Below, one piece after another: positions 24,701-34,400 of a stretch of DNA of 58,123 bases. A model generated the notes under the pieces. It saw nothing but the letters and a program-made list of their open reading frames with translations. It was not told the origin of the DNA and searched no databases. The DNA is from Methylocaldum sp. 14B (GTDB taxonomy: Bacteria > Pseudomonadota > Gammaproteobacteria > Methylococcales > Methylococcaceae), in assembly GCF_002005105.1 (NCBI RefSeq), contig NZ_MSCV01000042.1:1-58123 (forward strand), written 5' to 3'. Position 1 is the first letter of the stretch. Each line of letters begins with the position of its first letter. A program made the position numbers and the translations under genes.

Positions 24701-27700
24701 CAGCGCCTCGCCGCTGAAAATCAGCCATCGCAGGTGTTCAGAGCGGAGCGGTTTATCCTCGATGGCCATCAGGAACTCGCCGAACAGGGAAGGCACGAAG
24801 TGCATCGCGGCGATCCGCCGGGTCTCGATCCAATCCGCCAGCCGCCAGGGATCGCGCAGCACGTCCGCGCCGACCGGGCACACGACTCCGCCGTACATCA
24901 ACGGCCAGAAGAGTTCCCATACCGAGATATCGAAGCAAATGGACGTTCTCTGGGCGACCCGTTCGCCCGGCTGAAGCTGAAACAGCTTTTGATGCCAGAC
25001 CAGGCGATTCATGTAACCGCGATGGGCCAGGGCCACGCCTTTGGGAGTGCCGGTCGAACCCGAGGTATAGAGCACCACCATCAGATCGTCCGGGCTGTTC
25101 AGGCATTCGAGATCGTGTTCCGGATAGCTCGCCCAGGCCGCGCGCCCCAACCAATCGCGATGGCCGCCGCTATGGGAGTCGGCACGATGCAGGCCGGCGT
25201 AATCGCAGTCCATGAGCAGGAAGTTGCGGGCCGGCAAGGCGGCGGTTACCGCTCCGCCCATGGCTTCCAGGACGGCTTCCTCGGTGAGGATGGTGTCGAC
25301 GCGGGCGTGCCCCACGATGTATTCGATGCGCGCAGCGGGATAGGCCGGATCGAGGGGGACGTAGGCGCCGCCGGCCTTGAGCACCGCCATCACCGCCGTC
25401 GCGAAATTGGGCGAGCGGGTCAGCAGCAATCCCACCACGATACCGGGCCGCACGCCGCGGACTCGAAGGAAGTGGGCCAGCCGGTTCGATTCGGCATGAA
25501 GCCGGCCATAGGACAGTTCCTCGTGCTCCGCTTGCACCGCCAGTGCTTCCGCGCTGCGGCGGCATTGAGCCTGCACGTGCAGATACGGGATGGGAGGCAG
25601 CTCTTCCGCAGCAGGTTGCGGAATCGAGAGCGGGGCCAGCGGAGCTACAGTGTTTTCGGCGGCGGTTCCGCTTCCATGGGCGGCACCCGGTCCCTGCAAC
25701 AGGGCCGCCATTTCCCGCAACCGCCGGCATCCCAACAGGGCGCGGGTGTCTACCCGCCCCATCTGTTGCTGCAGGCGGCCGACGATGCGAATCCGCTCCA
25801 ACGAATCCAGGCCGAGCTCGGATTCCAGATCGTAATCGAGTGCCTCGGCCCCCACCGCGCGATGCATGACTTCCTCGGCGATTCGCAGCAATCGGGCCGC
25901 CGTCAACTCGTCCAGCTTGGCGACGGCGCAAGGTGCGGGTACGGCGAGCCGCTCGGCGACCTGTGCCACGGCGCCGATCTGGCGGACGAATTCCTCGGCG
26001 ATGGAGGCCACCAAATCCCGAGCGAAGTAGTCCGCATCATAGTTGGCGGTCATATTGAACCGGCCGTGGAAGACTTCCACCAATACGTCCAGCGTACCGG
26101 GATTGGTAGAGGTCGCGGCGTGATATTCGACGACACGTAGCGGCCCGCACGCCTCCTCGATGTGGGTCTGACCGATGTAAGGCAGATACAGGTTCGACTT
26201 GATCGTGGAGCGGATCAGGGTCGCCAGCGGCTCGCCGACGCGACCGTCCTGGAGGCGAAGTTGATCGATTGCCGCCACGGCTGCTTGGCGCGTTTGCGCC
26301 CGGTCATAACCCGCCGCGATGCCGCTCTCGATGCTCGCGTGTACCTGCGGCAGATAGTTCTCGAAAGCTTCGCCTTCTCCGGGCATCGGTAGCGTCAAGG
26401 CCAGATTCTGGGCGAAACAACCCACCATGTGTCCGGCGTCCGTGCCGGGGTAAACGCGTCCGCTGGTGGGAATGTTCAGGATCACCTGTTTCAGATTCAG
26501 ATCGAAGCGCCTGAGAGCGCGCAAGTAGGCGCCGACCAACAGGGTGTTCACCGGCAGCCGCCATTTGCCGGCGGATCGGAGCAATGCCGCCGTGGTTGCG
26601 GCATCCGCACTGAAGTGGTGGGTCCGGTTGGCGGCCCGTGGATTCTTCGGCAGCCCCTTCTTTTCCGGACTCCAGAAAAAACGGTCCTTGCCCTGGGCGC
26701 GGAGAAACGCTTCTAGCGTTTTTTCCGCCTCGGGATCCCGCCAGGCATTGATGCATTCCACGGTCTCCCGATAACGCTCCAGGGAAGTTCCGGGCGGCAG
26801 CGGCGCGGGACGTCCCGTCGCTGCGGCACCGTACAAAGTGACGAATTCGCGCATGACCAGCTGATTGCTGAGACCGTCCGAGAATACGTGATGGTTCGAG
26901 AAGATCACCTCGTGGAGATCGTTCGCCAAGCGATAGGCGCTGAATTGATGCGCCGGCCATTGATCCAGCAGCCACTCCTTGTCCAGCAGACGATGGGTTT
27001 CGTCGTTCAGAAAAGCTTCGCGGTCGGGAGCATCCAGGTGGCGCAAATCGGTCACCAGGACGGTCGGTGCGGTCACCCCGTCCAGCACTTCCAGGCGGTA
27101 TTCCTTCAGGCTACGGCACCCCGGCGGAATGACGAAGCGTGCCCTGAGCATCGGGTGACGCTCCAGCAAGGCGTTCCAGGCGCGGCGCGCCGCTTCCGGG
27201 TCAAACGGACCTTGCAGGCGGATTCTGGAACTGAGGCTGCACGTGCAGACTGCCCAATGGGAGACCAAAAACGGATACTGGGAGAACAGAATATCCACCG
27301 GCCGCACCGCCGGTTCCGCGGCCTGTGGTTTATCGGCCGATACATCCGAAACCGCGCCTGCGGCGCACGGATCGTCCGATTCGACGGCTGCCGGAACCGG
27401 GGCGTTCGGTTCCGAACCTCGAATCAGGGCCTCCAGTTCGCCCAGAGTCTGAATACCGAACAGCGCGCCGGAGGCGAGCTTGGCGCCGAAAGCATCCTGG
27501 AGTTCCGCGGGCAATGCCGTGCCCAGAGCATTCATGAGCTCCACGGTCTTGATTGAATCCAACCCCAGGTCGCTTTCCAGGAACATGTCGTCCGCGAGTT
27601 CGGACGGATCGTGTCCCGTAATTCCGGCGACCACCTCGCGTACTTTTCGCGTTAGCTCGGATTTCTCGCCCCCCTTCGTCGCGAGGGCGTCGAGACGCTG

Positions 27701-28264
27701 CTGTGGCGCGCCGCACGGACCGAGCGGCGGCGAAGGCGTAGCCGACTCTACGTCGAGCCGGCGCGAGGGGCGAGGCGGGAGAGCCGATCCTCCGGTCAAG
27801 GATCGGCCCGCCGAGCGGGCGGCCAAGGAGGGCTGCCCTGGACTTTGCGCGCAGCCGGAGGGCGCTGCGCAAAGACGGTGCGCCACAGCGAGTGGATCGG
27901 CGTCCGCAGTAGGAGTGGAGTGGGAAATCCGAGCTAGTCCGTCGTCAGGCCGGACAGCGGCGGCCTCGGGCGCGGTGGCGGCGGCTTCACTGCTCTCCAT
28001 GGCACCGATCATCGAGACCAACTCCCCAAGGGTTTGCAGCTGGAATAATGTCCCGGCGGCGAGTAGCGAGTTAAACGGGTCCCGCAGGTGGTCCGGCAGT
28101 TGAGGCGGAATGGCGTTCATCAACTCCACGGTCTTGATCGAATCCAACCCGAGATCGCTCTCCAGGAATTGGTCCGGCGAAAGATCGTCCGGCGCGTGTC
28201 CGGTAACTTCCGCCACAGCCTTGTACACACATTGCTCAAGCCGGGCGGCGGGATGGTCTTGCAT
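21734..28264 (-). CDS. NRPS-like megasynthase: ACP-ACP-C-ACP-A-C-SDR
   Basis: The 2176 residues read, in order: carrier 1 (Ser42 in LGLDSIKTVEL); a Pro/Arg-rich linker that is a MITE insertion (about 109-205); carrier 2 (same LGLDSIKTVEL motif, Ser near 235); condensation domain 1 (about 312-770, NHHVFSDGLS); carrier 3 (LGLDSLERIR, Ser near 820); adenylation domain (about 890-1411: VLYTSGSTGTPKG, NLYGPTEASID, YRTGDL, NGKLDRK); condensation domain 2 (about 1445-1875, GHHMISDLVS, where the usual Gly after Asp is Leu); and a complete short-chain dehydrogenase (about 1910-2135: TGASRGIGRA, NNAG, Ser plus YAASK). By eye the A-domain pocket residues read D-I-W-H-I-S-L-I-D, close to the serine code. 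No carrier follows the A domain and no thioesterase is present, so release may be by condensation domain 2 or the SDR. It acts after the FAAL-PKS encoded just upstream. Confidence 0.92.
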   Translation of the reverse strand: MQDHPAARLEQCVYKAVAEVTGHAPDDLSPDQFLESDLGLDSIKTVELMNAIPPQLPDHLRDPFNSLLAAGTLFQLQTLGELVSMIGAMESSEAAATAPEAAAVRPDDGLARISHSTPTADADPLAVAHRLCAAPSGCAQSPGQPSLAARSAGRSLTGGSALPPRPSRRLDVESATPSPPLGPCGAPQQRLDALATKGGEKSELTRKVREVVAGITGHDPSELADDMFLESDLGLDSIKTVELMNALGTALPAELQDAFGAKLASGALFGIQTLGELEALIRGSEPNAPVPAAVESDDPCAAGAVSDVSADKPQAAEPAVRPVDILFSQYPFLVSHWAVCTCSLSSRIRLQGPFDPEAARRAWNALLERHPMLRARFVIPPGCRSLKEYRLEVLDGVTAPTVLVTDLRHLDAPDREAFLNDETHRLLDKEWLLDQWPAHQFSAYRLANDLHEVIFSNHHVFSDGLSNQLVMREFVTLYGAAATGRPAPLPPGTSLERYRETVECINAWRDPEAEKTLEAFLRAQGKDRFFWSPEKKGLPKNPRAANRTHHFSADAATTAALLRSAGKWRLPVNTLLVGAYLRALRRFDLNLKQVILNIPTSGRVYPGTDAGHMVGCFAQNLALTLPMPGEGEAFENYLPQVHASIESGIAAGYDRAQTRQAAVAAIDQLRLQDGRVGEPLATLIRSTIKSNLYLPYIGQTHIEEACGPLRVVEYHAATSTNPGTLDVLVEVFHGRFNMTANYDADYFARDLVASIAEEFVRQIGAVAQVAERLAVPAPCAVAKLDELTAARLLRIAEEVMHRAVGAEALDYDLESELGLDSLERIRIVGRLQQQMGRVDTRALLGCRRLREMAALLQGPGAAHGSGTAAENTVAPLAPLSIPQPAAEELPPIPYLHVQAQCRRSAEALAVQAEHEELSYGRLHAESNRLAHFLRVRGVRPGIVVGLLLTRSPNFATAVMAVLKAGGAYVPLDPAYPAARIEYIVGHARVDTILTEEAVLEAMGGAVTAALPARNFLLMDCDYAGLHRADSHSGGHRDWLGRAAWASYPEHDLECLNSPDDLMVVLYTSGSTGTPKGVALAHRGYMNRLVWHQKLFQLQPGERVAQRTSICFDISVWELFWPLMYGGVVCPVGADVLRDPWRLADWIETRRIAAMHFVPSLFGEFLMAIEDKPLRSEHLRWLIFSGEALPVAYVQRWFDRCGDRVGLANLYGPTEASIDVTAHLMHSRPGEGTLRIPIGPAMPEVYLLVLDENMRPVPEGGVGELWIGGVQLAQGYLHDPERTRESFRDNPFSGIPSRWLYRTGDLVSRLPDGSYDFHGRIDSQIKIRGFRVELGEIETALGALPGIREAAALAVDTPDGHKRLVAWLVGREIPLKELRSALAKQLPEYMLPHEVRQADALPKNHNGKLDRKVLKQWTETGNAPPGKAVPGAPEAKLPFADPTAGLPLGPAQLWITHFFQPPYQWAGYTRFRYLQPLDVDVFREAIDVLARRHPVLRSLFYQEHGEWRQTVALPEAEFSLDFYDGSHLTAEQRSAEIRRLVKEITDELRIDRFPLWRVLVIKEHQNAYDLTIVGHHMISDLVSNSILFRELWQIYGQLLVNQTPELPALPPSYFDFVQWLAQPAQQEAQRRYAEYWRTRFPSREYAFQVPVDHHLGANDEASSASERFLLSHSDFHALNEARKHLQGQLYHLLLAAAYRLMSEWTGQSWVVLSHRSHGRDLGNGLALYESVGNYAVNFPVAVDLVSGESWSELIGRIVRGFSEAPLNGVSFDVVGRQLPAHIYPDNNLTPVRVNYLGNRSLPKSNIFEFVDTDWDQRYSPPSQQRISLIEIFLSMVEGELHVEINYSQNFFKGETIKRLGLRYLELLADLSENANSPAGLRLASLPAVMTGEPPALIPLKTPRLEEIPLSARSGSWAGKVALVTGASRGIGRAIALKLAGQGVAVALSARDRAGLEAVAREIAGSGGTAVVTPADVRNLAEVQHLVSEVLRRFGHLDVLVNNAGITGMSALATSSPDEWKRIVEVNLFGVYHLCRSVAPHMIERRRGKIVNLGSDSSHIGYPLFSAYAASKHAVLGLTKSLSEELKPHNVQINAVCPAFVDTDMTPPGYRARSIPVDAVADAVAFLASSEADWITGQHLCVYGRQDMYWFGSEKMAALETISGARKPDNLTTERRHA
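27652..27937 (-). mobile_element. MITE (family C) inserted in frame in the NRPS-like gene
   Basis: The ends are inverted copies of TAGCTCGGATTTC (27653-27665 and, inverted, 27925-27937). The insert counts 282 bp (94 codons) if one flanking TAG is a target duplication, so the frame is kept and no stop arises. It encodes a Pro/Arg/Ala-rich linker between carrier domains 1 and 2, including PSRRLDVESATPSPPLGPCG. The same peptide is encoded inside the RND gene. Confidence 0.85.
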
Positions 28265-28426
28265 GGTCTTAAGTCCTCACGTATTCAGCGTATTCGTCAT
28301 TTTTTCCGTTCTCGGAGCTTGCGAAGAAACCGTCGCGAGCCGCCCGCCGTCGTCAGTCGTACAAGGAAGTACGACGAGTACATAAAAGGCGATGGCGGGT
28401 GGCGCAGCAGGTCTATTCGCACTCTC

Positions 28427-31400
28427 TCAGGAATGCTCGTTCAAAGGCTCCCGGGGAAGGATGATCCGGTTCAATTCGTCAAGGAGGGCGGTGGCTATAT
28501 TCTGCTGAGGCTCCTTGCTCGCAGTTGTGCCCTGAGAATGCGCGACTGCCGGCTCCGGCGCGGCCGCGATGTCGGCGGTCTCTTCCACGTCCACCGGAGG
28601 CGGGTCGTAGAGGAATTCCTTCCTCTCGAAGGGATAAGCCGGCAGCAATACGCGGGTAAGCACGGGAGAACACAGGGGGCGCGTATCCAATCTCAAGCCC
28701 TCGATGTACAGCCGCGCCAGTGCGGTCAACAAACTCTCGTCGCCCGGCGCCGCCCCGATCATCCGTACAAGTCCTTTCCCCTCGCCGCCTTTGCCCCCCA
28801 GAAGGACGGTTCGCAAGCGTGCATCCGTCGGAGGCTGTACGCTTTCGGATGGGTTTCTCGCAGCGGAGCGCAACCGAATCGCCCATTCCGGATTGTCCAC
28901 GGAGATCTTTCCGTCGATCGTGTGAATTGGAATTCGCCAGATTTGATCGCCGGCACCGTTCTCAGGAACCGCATCGCCCCCGTTCAGCAAGGCTGCGGCC
29001 GAGGCCGGACTTAGCCAGCCCGCTACCGCGGCGGCGACCGGGCTCAAGGCTCCCTCGGCCCAAAGGCCGGCGGGAACCAACTCCAGCTCTCGCAGCAGTC
29101 GACCCAGTGCGTACTGTTCCGCCGCCGCCTGCAGGCGCGGCACGGTTTCGTGTCCGGGAGGAAGTACAGCCCGGAAATCGGTCCAGGCGTCGGCAAAGAC
29201 CGAATACCGTCGCGCCAGCGTATCCGCGGTTCCCTCCGGCCACGGGCAATTGTCGAACACCCATGCCATCGCGGGCGGCTGCTTCGGATTTGCGCGCCCC
29301 GAGAGAAGCCGGTCGTGCTTGCCCGATCCGGCCACGGAGGCCAGGACCGCCAAGAGATCTTCCCGTCCACGTACCACCGCCGCAGCGCGGAAATTCATTT
29401 CTCTTTGGGCACCATTGAGTGAACAGGCAACCTGCTCGGCGGAAATGGATGGGTTTTCCTCGAGATGCGCATGCAGTGCCTTGGCGTAGGCGCGCAGAGC
29501 GCTCTCCGTGCGCGCCGTCAGGTACAGCAGTTGCGGATCGGAAAGCGGAACCCGGTCCATGCCGGTAGGCTGATCCACGGCGCGGGGAGGCTCCTCCAGA
29601 ATCAAGTGGCAATTAGTCCCCCCGAAACCGAAGGCATTGACACCGGCCCGCCGCGGCTGTCCGTTCCCGGGCCACGGCCGGCCGTGGCTGTCCACGACGT
29701 AGAATGGCGAAGCGTCGAAATCGATGTAGGGATTGGGCTCGCTGTAATTGACGGTGGGCGGCAGATAGTCGTGCCGCATCGCCAAGAGCACCTTGATGAC
29801 GCTGGGGATTCCCGCGGCGGACAGCATGTGGCCGATGGAGGATTTCACCGAGCCGATGCCGCAGTATCCGCGCTGGTCGGTAAACTGGCGGAAGCCTTTG
29901 GTCATGCCTTCCACTTCGACCGGATCGCCCAGGGATGTGCCGGTGCCGTGGCATTCCACATAGGAGACCGTGGCGGGGTCGACCCGGGATTCACGGTAGG
30001 CGCGGGCGATGCACTCCGCTTGACCGGCCGGGTTGGGCGCCGTCAGGCCGGAGGAATGTCCGTCGTTGTTCATCGCCGAGCCCAGGATCACGCCGTGGAT
30101 GTAGTCGCCGTCCGCCATGGCGTCGGCCAGCGATTTGAGTACCAGGGCGGCGACGCCTTCGCCCAGGACCATGCCGTTGGCACGGCGGTCGAACGGATAA
30201 CACCGGCCGTCGGGCGACATGGCGTTGACACGGCTCAGAAAAACGAAAGGGGTGGAGCCCATGTTCAGATAAGCCCCCCCGGCCACGGCGATGCGCGACT
30301 CGCCGGAGCGCAGGCTCTGGCAGGCGAGATGCGTGGCCACCAGGGCGGCGGAACAAGCCGTGTTGACGATCAGGCTCGGGCCGCGCACGTTCAGCCAATG
30401 GCTCAAACGGCAGGCGATCTCGTTCAGCCCGTTGCCCGCTATGGCGTCGGACAGGAGTTCCGCGGGCTGCAAAACCTCACGGAGCGCGTCGTCCCAATCG
30501 GCGCGTGCCCCCATCGGAAGTTGACGGTACCAGTCGGTGCTCCTGATCCGGTCGCGCAACCGGCAATAACGCTGCTGGTTGATGAAATGTTCCGCGTAAT
30601 AGTTCTGCTCGCATCCGACGAACACGCCGAGGCGCTCGGCACGCCCTTCGCCGGCGTAACCCGATTGTTGCAGCGCTTCGTAAGCCACTTCCATGAAAAT
30701 CCGCTGCTGCGGGTCCATGGCCTTGGCTTCGCGCGGCGAAATACCGAAGAACTGCGGATCGAATTCGTGCGCACGTTCCAGGAAACCGCCCCACTTCGAG
30801 TAACTACCGTGGGTATGGCGGTTCGCGGCATCGAAATAATCCTCGGGAGACCAGCGGTCCCGCGGCACCTCGCGTATTTCGCACCGCCCTTCCGCCAGCA
30901 TGTTCCAGTATTCGTCGGAGCTGGCAGAACCGGGCACCCGCAAACTCATGCCGACGATGGCGATGCGGTCATCGGTGCGACGGTCGGAGCGGGATGCGGC
31001 AGTGGTCGTAATGGTTATGGTCCGAGCGGGGCCAGGCTCCTGCGACCGGGCAAGGAACTCCGGGCCGTGCTGGTTTTCCAGATGGCGCGCCAGGTCCAGC
31101 GGTGACTGGAACTCGAACAACAGAGTCGGCGTGACATGCTGGCGCAGGATCGCTGCCAGCTTCTCCGCGATTTCGACGGCCCCCTTCGAGTCGACACCCA
31201 GTTCATGAAACTTGCGGCCCGAATCGATCTGTTCCGCTGCTACGTTCACATAAGCGCCTGTGAGCTGGCGTACCAGCTCCAGCCAGTCGGCGGCCTGCAC
31301 CGCCAGGGCGGCGCGCGGAGCCGGCTCGACGGGCTCGGGTACCGGGGAATGTGCCGCTGGCGCCGCAGCTGGCGCCGGGCTTTCCGCCTCCGCCTCGAAG

Positions 31401-34400
31401 TCGATGACGTGCACTACCGAGGCGCCGGGAATAGCGAGCGCGCGCGACAAGGCTGCACAGGCGGTTTCCGGAACCAGGGCGCGCAAGCCCTTGCTGCGGA
31501 CCAGCGCCATCAGGCCGGCGTCGCGACCCATGCCCTTCTCGTCCCAGAGCGACCAGTTGAGCGCCAAGGTGCGGCCTTTCGCCCCGGAACGGTTTCGCCA
31601 TTCCGCGAAACCGTCCAGGAAGGCGTTGGCGGCGGCGTAATCGGTCAGGCTGGCCGCCCACAGCGGACAGGTGGCGGCGATGGACGAATACAGGATGAAA
31701 AATTTCAACGGTTGGTCGGCCGTCAGTTGATGAAGCAGCCAACTGCCCTTGACTTTCGGAGCCAACACCGAGCGTATTGATTCGACGCTCTTGTCGGTGG
31801 CGCGGAGAACGTTGCGGTCGACCACTCCCGCGGAGTGGATGATGCCGTCCAGCCGGCCGAAGCGTTCCCTAAGGCGCCTTATGGCTTTCGTCATCGCTTC
31901 GGAATCGGCGGCGTCGGCCGCATGGTAATCCACCGTTGCGCCCAAGGATTCGAGCTGGCGGATCAGCGCCACGCGCGGGGCATCGGGATGATCGGCCGGC
32001 AGGGCGTCCCACTCCTGCCGCGCAGGCAAAGGCCTCCGTCCGGTGAGGACCAGGTTTATCCGGGCCGATCGCGCCAAGGCAAGGGCGGTTTCGGCTCCGA
32101 TCCCGGCGATCCCGCCGGTGATCAGGCAGGTATCGCCGTCCTTGAGCAGCGGTTCCGAAACGCCGGTTTCGTTGTAGACCGCGCCGAAACGGCGCTGGAA
32201 GCGCAGAGAACGGCGAATCGCAAGTATCTCCCCGCCGAATTCCGCCGTTCCCAGTTCCGCAAGAATGGTATCGACGTCCTCATCCGGAGCCGCCGGCGCG
32301 GTATCCAGATCGGCCGCCTTCACGACGAGATGTTCGTTCTCCTCCCCCAATCCTAGGGCGAATGTAATCCCGAGCAACTGGTACGGATCGGGTGCCGGCT
32401 CCAGGCTGTCCAGAACATGAGCGCGCCGGGTCAACCAGAGTATCCGGCACGGTTTTATGGGACTCGGCTCGTGCATCGCCTGAGCCAGGAACGTCAAGCT
32501 GAAGAGGCCGGAGTGCAGGGCAGCCTCATCGTCTCGCGGCGCGCCCGTCAAATCCGCATTCCAGGCATGGACCACCGCAGCGGGGGCGCCGTAGTCTGCC
32601 AGCACCGATTGCCATAACTGCCGGTAGTCGCCCGCATCCAAATGATTGACCGTGAAATTCCCGCCGTCCGCCGAGAAGCCGGCCCCCGGCCGCACCACCA
32701 GAAGCGGGCGGTCCGGCCCCACACGGATGCGCAGAGCCGCGAGCCAGGCCGCTTGCCCCTCGCCCGCAAACACCAATAGGGCACCGGGCGGCAGCGGGAC
32801 GGAGTCGCCTCGCGGCGTTTGAGGCCATTCCCAGCGATGCAGCAATGCCTGGCCTTGCGATTCGGCCGGCGGCAAGGGAGGCAGACGGTAGACTTTTCGT
32901 TCGAACGGATACGCCGGGAGAGGTATGCGCCGTCCCGGAAAATCCTCGCCGAGCATGCGCCAATCCAGGTTGACGCCCGACGTGTAGAGAGTGCCCAGGG
33001 CATCCAAGAAGGTTCTGGCATTTTCCCGGCGACGATCCAACAAGGCCGCCAAGGTCACGCGCTCCCCGGCCAGCACGGTGGCGACCAAATGGGTCAGAAC
33101 GCTGTCCGGACCGCATTCGACGAAGGTGCGAATGCCGCCGGCATAAGCGGCACGTATGCCCTGCTCGAAACGGACGGGTTCAAGAACATGCCGCAGCCAG
33201 TAATTGGCGTCGGGACCGTTGGCCCCGAGCCAATCGCCGGTGATATTGGAAATGATGGGCAGCCGCGGCGCATGCCATTCCACTTCGGCCAGCACCTTGG
33301 AGAACGGTTCGAGCATGGGCTCCAGGAGCGGCGTGTGAAACGCGTGGGACACTCGCAGGGGCTTGACGCGGCGCCCTTCGATTTCGAGTATGCGGGCGAG
33401 TTCGGCCACGGCATCCCGATGGCCGGCCACGACCTGGTGCGATCCGTTGTTGGCCGCAAACCATACGCGTCCGCGATAGTCCTCTAGATGCGCCGACAGC
33501 TCATCGGCCCTCGCGAATACCGCCAGCATCCCGCCCTGCCCCGGCAACTCGGACATGAGTCGGCCGCGCGCGGCAATGACCTTGGCGGCGTCGGCCAAAT
33601 CCACGGCGCCGGCCAGGCAAGCCGCCACGTACTCGCCGACGCTGTGCCCGATCAATGCGGCCGGCCGCACACCCAGCTCCAGCAAGGCGCGGCCCAGGGC
33701 GTAGTCGGCGGCAAACATCGCCGGCTGCGTGATTTCGGTTCGCGCCAGTTGCTCCGGATTGGCCTCGGGGTGATAGATCGCGGTCAACAAAGGCGCTTCC
33801 AGCCACGGATCGAAGGCCGCCGCGGCCTCATCCATGGCCCGCCGGAAGCGCGGCCAGAGTTCGTAAAGCTGGGCGGCCATACCCGGATACTGCGAGCCCT
33901 GGCCGGTAAACATCATCGCGATCGGCGGAGGCGATTCCGTTTCCGTGGGCTGGCGTTTCTCCAGCCCCTTGAGCCCGTTGGCGAGCTCGCCGAGCGATTC
34001 GACGACCAGGGCATCCCTGCACGCGTAGTGATTGCGTCGGCTGTTCAAGGTGGCGCAGACGTCGGCGGGATCCAGTGCGGGCCTGCGCTCCAGGTAGGCG
34101 GCGAGATGCTCGCTCGTGCGATTCAGGGCGGATCGATTCCGCGCCGAGAGCAATAACAGATGATAGGGCCAGACGCCTTTCGGCTTCTCGCGCGCCACGC
34201 CTTCCTCCACCACCAGATGGCAGTTGGTGCCCCCGAAACCGAAGGAATTGATGGCCGCCCGCCGGGCGACACCTTCGGGTACTGTCCACACGCGGGTCGA
34301 GGTCAGGGGCAGGAATGGCGTCTTGGCAAAGTCGATTTGCCGGCTGGGCTCGTTCAGATTGATGTTTCCCGGCATCTGCCGATGCTGCAAGGCCAGCACG

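Noticed and set aside
29465-31105. 546-codon frame opposite the FAAL-PKS gene, and similar ones at 24434-26140 and 35003-36808
   Set aside because: They mirror high-GC third positions of the megasynthase genes and encode His/Arg/Gln-rich sequence without domains.
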